From NCBI RefSeq assembly GCF_027947535.2, contig NZ_JAAGKO020000001.1, forward strand, positions 124,001 to 188,000: a stretch of DNA of 64,000 bases, read 5' to 3'. Origin of the DNA: Streptantibioticus silvisoli (GTDB lineage Bacteria; Actinomycetota; Actinomycetes; Streptomycetales; Streptomycetaceae). The notes beneath the pieces were generated by a model. The model was not told where the DNA came from. It saw only the letters and a program-made list of their open reading frames with translations, and searched no databases. This document shows, one piece after another, positions 1 to 8,585 of this stretch (position 1 is its first letter; every line of letters begins with the position of its first letter). The translations under genes were made by a program, and so were the position numbers.

Positions 1-228
1 TTCCTCGCCGCCCGGCCCGGCATCGTGGTCGCCCGGCGCGAACTGCTCACCGAGGTCTGGCGGCAGTCCTACGGCGACGACCAGACCATCGACGTGCACC
101 TGTCCTGGCTGCGTCGCAAGCTCGGCGAGACCGCGGCCCGGCCCCGTTACCTGCACACGCTGCGCGGGGTCGGCGTCAAGATCGAGCCGCCGGCGGCGGG
201 CGCGCCGGCCGGGGAGCCGGTGCGATGA
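1..228 (+). CDS. Response regulator, OmpR/PhoB type, C-terminal part only
   Basis: The reading frame is open from the window edge to a TGA at 226-228, so only the last 75 residues are present. They form the winged-helix DNA-binding domain of OmpR/PhoB response regulators: the segment ELLTEVWRQSYG, the recognition-helix region TIDVHLSWLRRKLGE and the wing YLHTLRGVGVKI are typical. The receiver domain with its phosphorylated Asp lies outside the window. The stop overlaps the ATG of the histidine kinase (ATGA at 225-228), so the two form a translationally coupled two-component pair. The regulator presumably acts on DNA in the cytoplasm, and the chitinase just downstream is a possible target (inference). 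Confidence 0.93.
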   Translation, partial: FLAARPGIVVARRELLTEVWRQSYGDDQTIDVHLSWLRRKLGETAARPRYLHTLRGVGVKIEPPAAGAPAGEPVR

Positions 229-1652
229 GATGGGCGCTGGTCAAGGTCGTGGTCGCGGTGACCGTGATGGTGGTGCTGGCGTTCGCGGTGCCGCTGGGTC
301 TGGTGGTCCGCGAGACAGCCAGGGACCAGGCGCTCACCACCGCGGAACGGCAGGCCGCCGCCATCGACCCGGCGCTGGCCATCACCACCGACCGCGCCGC
401 CCTGGAGCGCGCGGTGGCCTCCACCCAGGCGGGCGCCGAGGGGCGGATCGCGGTGCGGCTGCCCGGCGGGGGCACGGGCGCCGGGGCCGGGATCGGCCGG
501 CAGCGGGCGCCGCAGGCGGACGTGGACACCGCCGCCCGGCTCGGCAGGGCCTTCACCATCGCCGTCCCCGGCGGCTACACCCTGCTGCGGCCGACGGCGG
601 TGGACACCGGGTTCGCGGTGGTCGAGGTCTTCGTGCCGGACGGTGACGTCACCGACGGGGTCACCACCGCGTGGGGGATCCTCGCCCTGGTCGGCCTCGG
701 TCTGGTGATCGGCTCGGTGGCCGTGGCCGACCGGCTCGGCACCCGCGTGGTCCGGCCGGCCCGGCGGCTCGCGGCGGCCGCCCGCGACCTGGGCGGCGGT
801 GACCTCGGCGTCCGGGTCAGGGAGGACGGACCCACCGAACTGCGTTCGGCAGCCGCCGCGTTCAACTCGATGGCCGACCAGGTGACACAACTGCTGGCCA
901 ACGAGCGGGAGTTGGCGGCGGACCTGTCGCACCGGCTGCGGACTCCGCTGACGGTGCTGCGGCTGAACGCCGCCTCGCTCGGCGACAGTCAGGCCGCCGA
1001 GCAGACCCGGGAGGCCGTCGCGCAGCTGGAGCGCGAGGTCGACCGGATCATCCGCAGCGCCCGGGCGCACACCTCGGCGGTGGCGGGCTGCGACGCGGCG
1101 GAGGTGGTCCGGGAGCGGATGTCCTTCTGGTCCGCGCTCGCCGAGGACCAGGGGCGCCCGGTGCGCACCGCCGGGGTGGAGCGGCCGGCCCGGGTGCCGG
1201 TGCCCCGCGCGGAGCTGGCCGCCGCGCTCGACGCCCTGCTCGGCAACGTCTTCCGGCACACCCCGGAGGGCGCCGCGTTCTCCGTCGACGTGCACAGCGG
1301 CGAGGACGCGGTGATCCTGCTGGTCTGCGACGCGGGACCGGGGATCGCGGACCCGGCCGCCGCGCTGCGCCGCGGTCACGGCGACGGCGGTCCCGGGTCC
1401 ACCGGCCTGGGCCTGGACATCGTGCGCCGCGTCGCCGAGTCGACCGGCGGGGACCTCTCGCTGGGCCGCTCGGCGCTGGGCGGCACCGAGGTCCGGATCT
1501 GGCTCGCGCTGCGACCGGGCGGCACCGAGGTCCGCCGCGGACACCGGGTGCCGCGCCGCCGCCGGACCGCGCCGGGCGCCCACGGCGCGACGCGCAAGGA
1601 CGCGAAGGACACCAGGAAGGCCGCGGGCGCGAAGTACGCCGAAGACACCTAG
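225..1652 (+). CDS. Sensor histidine kinase (HAMP-HisKA-HATPase)
   Basis: 475 residues. The N-terminus is a membrane helix (about 5-29), followed by an extracytoplasmic sensor segment of about 110 residues without a domain I recognise, and a second helix near 148-170. A HAMP linker follows, then the dimerisation/phosphoacceptor helix with DLSHRLRTPL (His at about residue 236). The ATPase domain has an N-box-like NVFRHTPEG, DAGPGIAD (G1) and GSTGLGLDIVRRV (G2). The start overlaps the stop of the response regulator by 4 nt. The tail after about 430 is basic and degenerate (KDAKDTRKAAGAKYAEDT) and looks like low-complexity extension. Its stimulus is unknown. A chitinase starts 213 nt downstream, and chitinase genes in streptomycetes are sometimes preceded by a two-component pair. 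Confidence 0.92.
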   Translation: MRWALVKVVVAVTVMVVLAFAVPLGLVVRETARDQALTTAERQAAAIDPALAITTDRAALERAVASTQAGAEGRIAVRLPGGGTGAGAGIGRQRAPQADVDTAARLGRAFTIAVPGGYTLLRPTAVDTGFAVVEVFVPDGDVTDGVTTAWGILALVGLGLVIGSVAVADRLGTRVVRPARRLAAAARDLGGGDLGVRVREDGPTELRSAAAAFNSMADQVTQLLANERELAADLSHRLRTPLTVLRLNAASLGDSQAAEQTREAVAQLEREVDRIIRSARAHTSAVAGCDAAEVVRERMSFWSALAEDQGRPVRTAGVERPARVPVPRAELAAALDALLGNVFRHTPEGAAFSVDVHSGEDAVILLVCDAGPGIADPAAALRRGHGDGGPGSTGLGLDIVRRVAESTGGDLSLGRSALGGTEVRIWLALRPGGTEVRRGHRVPRRRRTAPGAHGATRKDAKDTRKAAGAKYAEDT

Positions 1653-1865
1653 GACACCAAGAACGCCCAGGACATCAGGTACGCCGGGTACGCCCGGGAC
1701 AGGTCCGGCCGTGGCTGAGCGGGGTGAACCATAACCGTCGCCGATCGCTGCCTTAAGTGCGCCATAAGAACACCGGCGACCGCCCCGAACAGCCCGTTTG
1801 CCGGTTTCCGGGTCACTAGCGTGCTGCCCGGACCCACCCCCTGACGCACACGTGAGGCAGCCCCC

Positions 1866-3362
1866 ATGAGTTCTTCGCACCGCCGCCGTCCCAGCCGCCG
1901 GACCCAGCTGATCGGCGGGGCCGTCGCCACCGCGGCGATCGCCGGTACCGCCTTCGCCCTGGCCGGCTCGGCGCAGGCCGCGACGGTCGGCGCCGCGTAC
2001 GACTCGACCAGCGACTGGAGCGGCGGCTACACCGGCCAGTACGTGATCACCAACTCCTCCGGGCAGCCGCTGTCCGGCTGGACGCTGAAGTTCACCCTGC
2101 CGGCCGGGACGTCCATCAGCTCGCTGTGGAACGGCGCGTACACCGCCGACGGCGGCCACGTCACCGTCACCGGGGCGGGCTGGGACAACACGATCGCGGC
2201 CGGCGCGTCGGTCACCGTCGGCTTCGTCGCCACCTCGTCCGGCGCCGCCGTGGCACCCACCGACTGCCTCATCGACGGCGCCCGTTGCTCGGTCGACGAC
2301 GCGCCGGCCCCGACCCCGACCGGCCGGCCCACCGCCACGGCCGCCCCGAGCACGGCCCCGACCGCCTCCGCGGCGCCGACCCGCACGGCCGCCCCGACGG
2401 CGACGGCCACCGCCTCCTCGACGCCGACCACGCCGTCGTCCGGCGGTACCGGCGGCGGGACGTCGTCGGACGCGGGCTTCGCGCCGTACGTCGACACCTC
2501 GCTCTACCCGGCCTACGACCTGGTCGCGGCCGAGAAGGCCACCGGGGTCAAGCAGTTCAACCTGGCGTTCGTCACCGACGGCGGCTCGTGCACCCCGGAG
2601 TGGGGCGGGGTGACCGGCCTCGCCGGCGACGCCACCGCCCAGCAGATCGGCGCGCTGCGCGCGGCCGGCGGCGACGTCCGGGTCTCCTTCGGCGGCGCCA
2701 ACGGCAACGAGCTGGCCACCACCTGCTCCTCGGCGTCCGCGCTGGCCGCCGCGTACGGCAAGGTCATCGACGCGTACCAGCTGACCAAGGTGGACTTCGA
2801 CGTCGAGGGCGGCGCGCTCACCGACACCGCCGCCAACACCGAGCGCGACCAGGCCATCGCGCAGCTCCAGAAGAGCCACCCGGGCTTGAAGGTCTCCTTC
2901 ACGCTGCCCGCGATGCCCACCGGCCTCACCCAGGACGGCATCGACCTGCTGTCCGGCGCGAAGTCCGCCGGTGTCGACGTCGATGCGGTCAACATCATGG
3001 CGATGGACTACGGCGCCTCCTTCAGCGGCGACATGGGCCAGTACGCGATCGACGGCGCGACCGCCACCCAGGCGCAGGTCAAGAGCGTGCTGGGCCTGTC
3101 CGACGCCGCGGCGTGGGGCAAGATCGCGGTCACTCCGATGATCGGTGTCAACGACGTGAGTTCCGAGACGTTCACCGTCGCCGACGCCGGCAAGCTGGCG
3201 GACTTCGCGAAGTCCAAGGGCCTGGCCTGGCTGTCGATGTGGTCCGCGACCCGCGACAAGCAGTGCGCGGGCGGCGCCGAGAGCTACGCCGACGCGACGT
3301 GCTCGTCCATCACCCAGTCGGCCAACGCGTTCGCCAAGGCCTTCGCCGCGTACACCGGCTGA
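1866..3362 (+). CDS. Secreted chitinase: CBM2 + GH18
   Basis: 498 residues. A twin-basic N-terminus (RRRPSRR) and hydrophobic helix end in a signal-peptidase site after GSAQA (about residue 38). Residues about 42-145 are a family 2 carbohydrate-binding module (SDWSGGYTGQYVITNSS, GWTLKFTLP, and a Cys pair). A Thr/Pro/Ala linker follows (about 148-200), then a GH18 barrel to the end. The GH18 signature appears as VDFDVEGG with catalytic Glu near residue 314 preceded by two Asp. NIMAMDYG and AWLSMWSATRD match later barrel strands. Predicted role: extracellular hydrolysis of chitin beta-1,4 bonds while anchored to the polymer. ATG at 1866 is preceded by GAGG. A strong hairpin terminator follows. 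Confidence 0.93.
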   Translation: MSSSHRRRPSRRTQLIGGAVATAAIAGTAFALAGSAQAATVGAAYDSTSDWSGGYTGQYVITNSSGQPLSGWTLKFTLPAGTSISSLWNGAYTADGGHVTVTGAGWDNTIAAGASVTVGFVATSSGAAVAPTDCLIDGARCSVDDAPAPTPTGRPTATAAPSTAPTASAAPTRTAAPTATATASSTPTTPSSGGTGGGTSSDAGFAPYVDTSLYPAYDLVAAEKATGVKQFNLAFVTDGGSCTPEWGGVTGLAGDATAQQIGALRAAGGDVRVSFGGANGNELATTCSSASALAAAYGKVIDAYQLTKVDFDVEGGALTDTAANTERDQAIAQLQKSHPGLKVSFTLPAMPTGLTQDGIDLLSGAKSAGVDVDAVNIMAMDYGASFSGDMGQYAIDGATATQAQVKSVLGLSDAAAWGKIAVTPMIGVNDVSSETFTVADAGKLADFAKSKGLAWLSMWSATRDKQCAGGAESYADATCSSITQSANAFAKAFAAYTG

Positions 3363-3394
3363 CGCCTCGTCGGCCGCACCTGGCCGGACAGCGC

Positions 3395-3435
3395 ACCGCC
3401 CCCGGGCCGCCGCCCCTACCCGGCCCGGGGGCGGT
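3395..3435 (+). terminator. Hairpin terminator after the chitinase
   Basis: A perfect 14-bp inverted repeat, ACCGCCCCCGGGCC at 3395-3408 and its complement at 3422-3435, flanks a 13-nt loop, 32 nt after the chitinase stop codon. It has no U-tract, which is usual for GC-rich actinobacterial terminators. It may also serve the convergent alpha/beta hydrolase. Confidence 0.8.
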
Positions 3436-3593
3436 CCCGTCGGGTCGGCGAACGGCGGTCGCCGGCGAACGGCGGTGGCCAGCCGGGCCGACTCGCGCCA
3501 TGGCCGGCAGCGGCACTCCCCCGGTCCGCCCCGAAGGCGTCCGCGACATCTCGCCGCGGCGCACTCGTCAGGCGCGGACGTCGGGCGCGGACG

Positions 3594-4463
3594 TCAGGCG
3601 AGGACGCGGGCGAGGAAGCCCCGGATGTGGCCGGTGATCTCCTCCAGGTGGCTCTCCAGGGCGAAGTGCCCGGAGTCGATGAGGTGGATCTCCGCGTCGG
3701 GCAGGTCCTGCCGGAAGGCGCGGGCGCCGTCGGGGCCGAAGATCTCGTCGTTCGCCCCCCAGGCGGCCAGCAACGGGACCCGGGACTCGCGGAAGTACCG
3801 GTGCACCTCGGGGTAGAGGTCGACGTTGGTGGGGTAGTCGCGGAACAGCTTCAGCTGGATCTCGTCGTTGCCCGGCCGGTCGAGCAGGGCCTGGTCGTGG
3901 ATCCAGTTGTCCGGGCTCACCAGCGTCGGGTCCGGCACGCCGTTGACGTACTGCCAGCGGACGAGTTCGGTGGTCAGCGCCGCCCGGACCGGCCCCTCGG
4001 TGTCGGGGCCCGGGGCGGCGGCGTACCCGAACAGGCCGTCCCAGAAGGGCTTGACGAAGCCCTCGGTGTAGGCGTTGCCGTTCTGCGTGATGATCGCGGA
4101 GATCCGCTCCGGGTTGCGCAGGGCGAGCCGCCACCCGATGGGGGCGCCGTAGTCCTGTACGTAGACGGCGTACCGGTCGACGCCCAGCTGGTCGAGCAGG
4201 CCCGAGGTGACGTCGGTGAGCGCGTCGAAGGTGTAGGGGAACTCCGCCAGGGAGGGCATGGCCGATCCGCCGAACCCGATGTGGTCCGGGGCGATGACCC
4301 GGTAGCGGTCGGCCAGGGCCGGGATGAGGTTGCGGAACATGTGCGAGCTGGTCGGGAAGCCGTGCAGCAGCACGACGACGGGCGCCCCGGCGTCCCCGGC
4401 CTCGCGGTGGAAGACGTCGAGCCCGTTCACCGTGCTGGTGCGGTAGTGCACTGCGTGAGCCAT
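3594..4463 (-). CDS. Alpha/beta hydrolase with Asp nucleophile (epoxide hydrolase / haloalkane dehalogenase-like)
   Basis: 289 residues. The oxyanion segment is LLHGFPTSS and the nucleophile elbow is VQDYGAPIG, with Asp104 in place of Ser. This marks the epoxide hydrolase / haloalkane dehalogenase branch. The acid lies in ANDEIFGPDGA and the catalytic His in DSGHFALESH (about residue 268). It is predicted to be a cytoplasmic hydrolase of epoxides or haloalkanes, or another small ester-like substrate; the substrate cannot be read from sequence. ATG at 4463 has an AAGAAGGG ribosome site. The upstream region carries two 30-bp inverted repeats that overlap a plausible promoter, so expression is probably repressed by an unlinked regulator (none is encoded next to it). 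Confidence 0.87.
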   Translation of the reverse strand: MAHAVHYRTSTVNGLDVFHREAGDAGAPVVVLLHGFPTSSHMFRNLIPALADRYRVIAPDHIGFGGSAMPSLAEFPYTFDALTDVTSGLLDQLGVDRYAVYVQDYGAPIGWRLALRNPERISAIITQNGNAYTEGFVKPFWDGLFGYAAAPGPDTEGPVRAALTTELVRWQYVNGVPDPTLVSPDNWIHDQALLDRPGNDEIQLKLFRDYPTNVDLYPEVHRYFRESRVPLLAAWGANDEIFGPDGARAFRQDLPDAEIHLIDSGHFALESHLEEITGHIRGFLARVLA

Positions 4464-4467
4464 GGAT

Positions 4468-4550
4468 CTAACCCTTCTTGACGCGTTTACCGGTTAGGCG
4501 TTCATTCGACCACGGGCCACCTAACCTTTCAAACACGCCTTGAGGGTTAG
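4468..4550. promoter_or_regulatory. Double operator CTAACC-N18-GGTTAG over the hydrolase promoter
   Basis: Two inverted repeats have identical geometry: CTAACC at 4468-4473 with GGTTAG at 4492-4497, and CTAACC at 4521-4526 with GGTTAG at 4545-4550. Both spacers are 18 nt. Read on the minus strand, the second repeat and the first also share CTAACCCT and a central GTTT. On the minus strand a TTGAAA-N17-TCGAAT promoter-like pair lies in the same stretch, so one repeat sits over the promoter and the other over the ribosome site. TetR- or MarR-type repressors use sites of this kind. No adjacent regulator gene is present. Confidence 0.6.
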
Positions 4551-4807
4551 ACGCACCCGGCGGACCGGTGCCCGTCAGCCAAGAAAAGACGGTCCGGGGG
4601 CGGGAGGTGATCAACGCGGCCCGGGAAGACACCCTGGTGGACCTGCCCGGCACCACGCCTTCGGTGGACCGCGCCGCCCGGGACCCGACCGGCCGCGCGC
4701 CGCAAGCCGCCGGCCGGCCGCGGGACCACGGCGGCACAGGCGGGGCAGGGCCGGGCATGACGACGGCGCCCACCCCCGGTGAGGGGATGGGCGCCGCGGT
4801 GACGGTG
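4551..4807. other. Intergenic stretch without a recognisable gene
   Basis: Between the double operator and the glucanase terminator I see no frame with family-like composition. The long open frames here are high-GC shadows. No further repeat or promoter stands out. Confidence 0.5.
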
Positions 4808-4838
4808 CCGCGTCCCGGCGGTGGGCGCCGGGACGCGG
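4808..4838 (-). terminator. Hairpin terminator after the GH30 gene
   Basis: A perfect 13-bp stem (CCGCGTCCCGGCG at 4808-4820 and its complement at 4826-4838) with a 5-nt loop lies 9 nt past the stop of the minus-strand glucanase gene. Confidence 0.8.
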
Positions 4839-4846
4839 GGCGGGGG

Positions 4847-7045
4847 TCAGCCCACCGCGTTGAGCGTGAAGCTCTGGCTCACGCCCCCGGTGCACGTCCA
4901 CTGCTGGAGGCGAGTGCCGTCCGCGGTGGAGACCCCGGTGACGTCGAGGCACTCGTTGCCGTTGCTGCGCGGGCTGAGGGTGTAGGCGCCGCCGCTGGTC
5001 GTGGTGGGCTTCCACTGCTCGTTGGTGCCGCCGCCGTACGTCCACAGCTGGATCGGGACGCCGTCGCCGGTCGCGCTCGGGCCGCCGGTCACGTTCCACG
5101 CCTCGGTGGGGGCGTTGCGGCTGACCACCTTGTAGTAGCCGCTGTCGGTGGCCTGGAACTGCCATTCCTGGTTGGTGTTGCCGCTGGCGCAGGTCCATTG
5201 CTGGAGCGCCGTGCCGTCGCTGGTGCCGCTGTTGGCGGCGTCGGCGCACTTGCCGCTGTTGGTGTTGATGACCTGGTACCACTTGCTCGTGTCGATACCG
5301 CCGCCGCCGGAGCCGGACGAACTCGTGGTGACGTTCGCCGTGTTGGAGGCACCCGAGACGTTGCCGGCCGCGTCGTACGCCTTGACGGTGTAGCTGTAGG
5401 CGGTCGAGGCGGACAGGCCGCTGTCGGTGTAGCCGGTGGTGGCGGTGGTGCCGACCTGCGTGCCGTTGCGGAACACGTCGTACCCAGCGACCCCGACGTT
5501 GTCGGTGGAGGCGGTCCACGACAGCTTCGTCGAGCTGGCGGTGGTGCCGGAGGCGGTCAGCCCGGCCGGGGCGGTCGGCGGGGTGGCGTCGGTGGAGGTG
5601 CTGGGCTTCCAGGTGAAGGTGGCGACCGCCTTGGCGGGCAGCGTGTAGGTGAACGCCTGGCCGTTCTGCGAGACGTTGAACGTGTGGGCGTTGGAGGCGT
5701 CGGCGTTGAGCACCACCGTGGCGATCGTGCCGTCCGGGTTGCGGAAGGCGACGTCCTCGATGTTGCCCGAGCCGAAGGTGTTGGAGTCGATGCGCACCGC
5801 GCCGGGCTTGACGAACTTCGACGCCTGGCCGAGCACGTAGTACTCGGCGTTGTACGCCGCCGTGCCCGCGTTGTTGTCGACGGTCACCACACCGGTGCAG
5901 GTGGTGCAGTTCATCGAGGGGCCGCCGCTGGGGTTCAGCGCCATGTTCCAGGTGACCACGGACTTCGCCCAGTTGCGGGTGGCGCCGATGATCAGGTTCT
6001 CGGTCTGCCAGTCCAGCGAGTCGGAGAAGGTGTTGGCGGTGTTGGACGACTGGCTGCCGGAGCACTCGGTGAAGTACGCGTCACTGTTGGGGTAGGCGTT
6101 GTGCACGGTGGTCTGCCCGGTGGGGTCGCCGCCGTAGCAGTGCCAGGCCACGCCGGAGACGTACTGCGCGGCGGTGGAGTCGCCCAGCACCGTCTCGGGG
6201 AAGCTCGGGTCGTCCCAGTTGTGGTCGTAGGCGAGGATCTTGGTGCTCAGCCCCGCGGCCTTGATCGCCGGGCCGAGGTAGCCGCCGATCAGGCTGGCCT
6301 CCTGGGCGCCGGTCAGCGTGGAGCCGGGGTAGTTCGACGGCGAGTACTCCGGCTCGTTCTGCGCGGTGAGCAGCGAGACCGGCACGCCGGCCGCCTTGTA
6401 CGCCTGGAGGAACTTCACCAGGTAGTTGGCGTAGACCTGGTAGTCGGCGCTGTTGAGGGAGCCGCCGATCATGGAACCGCTGGACTTCATCCAGCCCGGC
6501 GCGCTCCACGGCGTCGCCATCACGGTGGTCGACGGGTTGAGCGACAGCGCCTGCTGGAGCAGCGGCAGGATGTAGCTGTTGTCGTGCGCGATGGAGAACT
6601 TCGCCAGCGTCGGGTCGGTCTGGCCCGAGGGCAGGTCGTCGTAGCTGTAGGTCGACAGCGCGAAGTCCGAGGCCCCGATCGGCTGGCGCAGGAAGTCGAG
6701 GCCGATGCCCGAACTGGGGTCGAACAGCTTGGACATGATGGCGTTGCGCTGCGGGGAGGCGGCGATCAGCGACGCCGAGGAGTCGGTCAGCGACGCCCCG
6801 AAGCCGGTCATGCTCTGGTAGGTGGTCGAGGGGTTGACGGTGATCGTCTGCGAACCGGTACCGCCGCCGGCGGCGAAGGTGGTCCCGGTCTGCGGGGCGA
6901 GCAGCTTGCTCTGGTCCGCGGTGGTCTCCCAGACCGACACGGCCGCCCCGGTCGTCGCGGCGTGCGCGGTGCCGAGCCCCAAGACCGATCCGGAGACCAA
7001 CGCCGCCGCTGCGAGCAGCGCTGAGGTGATTCTGGTGCGGGACAA
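4847..7045 (-). CDS. Secreted GH30 glycosidase with FN3 and CBM13 domains
   Basis: 732 residues from a TTG start at 7045, chosen because AAGGAGG lies 5-6 nt upstream and a signal peptide (ending GLGTAHA, about residue 29) follows at once; a longer reading upstream lacks such support. Residues about 40-480 are a GH30 fold: TAQNEPEYSP contains the acid/base Glu231 and YFTECSGSQ the nucleophile Glu327. An FN3 domain (about 488-575) and a ricin-type CBM13 with repeated QW motifs (about 588-732) follow. It should cleave beta-glucosidic polymers, for example beta-1,6-glucan or glucosylceramide-like links, outside the cell. It is divergent from a LacI-family gene, a common arrangement for sugar-controlled hydrolases. 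Confidence 0.92.
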   Translation of the reverse strand: MSRTRITSALLAAAALVSGSVLGLGTAHAATTGAAVSVWETTADQSKLLAPQTGTTFAAGGGTGSQTITVNPSTTYQSMTGFGASLTDSSASLIAASPQRNAIMSKLFDPSSGIGLDFLRQPIGASDFALSTYSYDDLPSGQTDPTLAKFSIAHDNSYILPLLQQALSLNPSTTVMATPWSAPGWMKSSGSMIGGSLNSADYQVYANYLVKFLQAYKAAGVPVSLLTAQNEPEYSPSNYPGSTLTGAQEASLIGGYLGPAIKAAGLSTKILAYDHNWDDPSFPETVLGDSTAAQYVSGVAWHCYGGDPTGQTTVHNAYPNSDAYFTECSGSQSSNTANTFSDSLDWQTENLIIGATRNWAKSVVTWNMALNPSGGPSMNCTTCTGVVTVDNNAGTAAYNAEYYVLGQASKFVKPGAVRIDSNTFGSGNIEDVAFRNPDGTIATVVLNADASNAHTFNVSQNGQAFTYTLPAKAVATFTWKPSTSTDATPPTAPAGLTASGTTASSTKLSWTASTDNVGVAGYDVFRNGTQVGTTATTGYTDSGLSASTAYSYTVKAYDAAGNVSGASNTANVTTSSSGSGGGGIDTSKWYQVINTNSGKCADAANSGTSDGTALQQWTCASGNTNQEWQFQATDSGYYKVVSRNAPTEAWNVTGGPSATGDGVPIQLWTYGGGTNEQWKPTTTSGGAYTLSPRSNGNECLDVTGVSTADGTRLQQWTCTGGVSQSFTLNAVG

Positions 7046-7145
7046 CGGTGCCCCTCCTTGGATGAGATGGTCGGGGCCCGCCGGTGACGTACCCCGTCGC
7101 GTGTGGCCGGTCGGCCGCCCCGAGGACAATCGCTCGCACGTGCTT

Positions 7146-7234
7146 GGAACAAAATGAAACAAGTTCCGGAAACCGCGGAACACAACTAACCTCCGGTGCC
7201 CGGGAGATGTCAAGGGATTGCGCAGACACCGGAG
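7146..7234. promoter_or_regulatory. Divergent control region with inverted repeats (GH30 / LacI family)
   Basis: The 244-nt space between the divergent GH30 and LacI-family genes holds several dyads: GGAAC-N12-GTTCC (7146-7150 and 7163-7167), an overlapping palindrome TTCCGGAA (7164-7171), and CTCCGGTG-N28-CACCGGAG (7191-7198 and 7227-7234, 8-bp perfect arms). LacI-family proteins bind short dyads in such positions and usually release on binding a sugar. Which dyad is the operator cannot be decided by eye. Confidence 0.45.
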
Positions 7235-7289
7235 TTGAAGCCCCTGATGGCCTATAGGCTGCACCATATGAAACGAAACTCTGTAACAC

Positions 7290-8309
7290 ATGGCTAGGCC
7301 GCGATCAAAGCACGTCACCGTGCGGGCGATCGCCGCCGAGGCGGGGGTGTCGATCGCCACCGTCTCGCGGGTCGTCAACGGCCAGGCCCAGGTGACCCCC
7401 GAGACGCAGGACCGGGTCCGCCGGGCCGCGGAACGGCTCGGGGCGGCCGCCGCCGGACCGCGGGGGGCGGGTCCCGGCGCGGTGTACGTGCGGTGCCCCT
7501 ACGTCCTGAGCGACTACTTCGGCGTCATCGTGACCTCGATCGCCGACACCCTCGCCCTGCACGGGCGCGACCTGGTGCTCGGCGCGGGCGAGTCCGCGCA
7601 GGGCGCGCACGTGCTGGCGGCGCTGCCGCAGGACCGCGGCATCGTCGGCGCCGTGCTGATACTGCCGCCCGAGCCCGGCGGGGAACTCCAGGAACTGCGG
7701 GCCACCGGCTTCCCGTTCGTCGTGGTCGACCCCAGGACGCCGCCGCCGCGCGACATCGCCTCCGTCTCGGCGGCCAACTTCGCCGGCGCCCGCAGCGCCA
7801 CCGCGCACCTGACCGCGCTGGGCCACCGGCGCATCGGCATCATCGGCGGCCCCCGCGAATGGCTCGCCAGCCAGTCACGCCTGGCCGGCCACACCTCGGC
7901 GCTCGCCGACAGCGGCACGCTGCCCGCTGCGGAACTGCGCCGCAGCGTCGAGCCGACCGCGGAACACGGCTACCGCGCCGCCCACGAGCTGTTCGACCTC
8001 CCCGAACGGCCCACCGCGCTGGTCGCGTTCAACGACAAGGTCGCCGTCGGCATCCTGCACGCCGCCCACGAACGCGGCCTGCGGGTCCCCGCCGACCTGT
8101 CCGTCGTCGGCTTCGACGACAGCGACCTGTCCCGCAGCACCCTGCCCACCCTCACCACCGTGCGCCAGCCGCTGGAGGAGATGGGCCGACTGGCCGTCTC
8201 CCTGCTGACCCGGATTCTGGAGGGCCACACCGTCGACACCCTCCACATCGAACTGGCCACCCACCTCGTACCGCGCGACTCCACCGGCCCCGCCGGCACC
8301 CTCGCCTGA
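7290..8309 (+). CDS. LacI-family transcriptional regulator
   Basis: 339 residues. The first 60 are the LacI helix-turn-helix and hinge: VRAIAAEAGVSIATVSRVVN then TPETQDRVRRAAERLG. A periplasmic-binding-protein-like sugar domain follows (VLILPPEPGGE, HRRIGIIGGP, PTALVAFNDKVAVGIL, VVGFDDSDLSRSTLPTLTT). It most likely represses the divergent GH30 gene, and perhaps itself, until a breakdown sugar binds. No convincing ribosome site precedes ATG 7290, so translation may be weak or the transcript leaderless. Confidence 0.93.
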   Translation: MARPRSKHVTVRAIAAEAGVSIATVSRVVNGQAQVTPETQDRVRRAAERLGAAAAGPRGAGPGAVYVRCPYVLSDYFGVIVTSIADTLALHGRDLVLGAGESAQGAHVLAALPQDRGIVGAVLILPPEPGGELQELRATGFPFVVVDPRTPPPRDIASVSAANFAGARSATAHLTALGHRRIGIIGGPREWLASQSRLAGHTSALADSGTLPAAELRRSVEPTAEHGYRAAHELFDLPERPTALVAFNDKVAVGILHAAHERGLRVPADLSVVGFDDSDLSRSTLPTLTTVRQPLEEMGRLAVSLLTRILEGHTVDTLHIELATHLVPRDSTGPAGTLA

Positions 8310-8585
8310 GCGCGCCCGCGTGAACGGCCCGCGCGGCCGGGGGTGCCGGGCTGCCGGGTTCGCCGGGACGCGGCACTGCGCCGGGTGGTCCCGCGTCCCC
8401 GGTACCGCCTCGGCCACCGCGCCCCCGCCCGTGCCTCACCGGCACCGCACCCAACTCCTCCCGGTGTCCCCGTCCCGGTGCTCCCCGTCCATGTGTCGAC
8501 GGAACGGAACCGACCGGGCGTGTCGTGGCGTGTCGGGCGTCAGTAGGGTGGTGGTAAAGGCCCACGGATCAGGGGGAGGCGGCCG

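Noticed and set aside
1653-1865. A DasR-type operator (TGGTCTAGACCA-like) before the chitinase
   Set aside because: I looked for it and found no convincing match in the 213-nt upstream region.
147-2879. A 910-codon open frame on the minus strand opposite the kinase and chitinase
   Set aside because: It is a GC-rich shadow: Arg/Gly/Ala-rich translation without motifs, overlying two clear plus-strand genes.
4568-7024. An 818-codon plus-strand frame opposite the GH30 gene
   Set aside because: Valine/glycine-rich shadow of the GH30-FN3-CBM13 gene, which has catalytic motifs, a signal peptide and a ribosome site.
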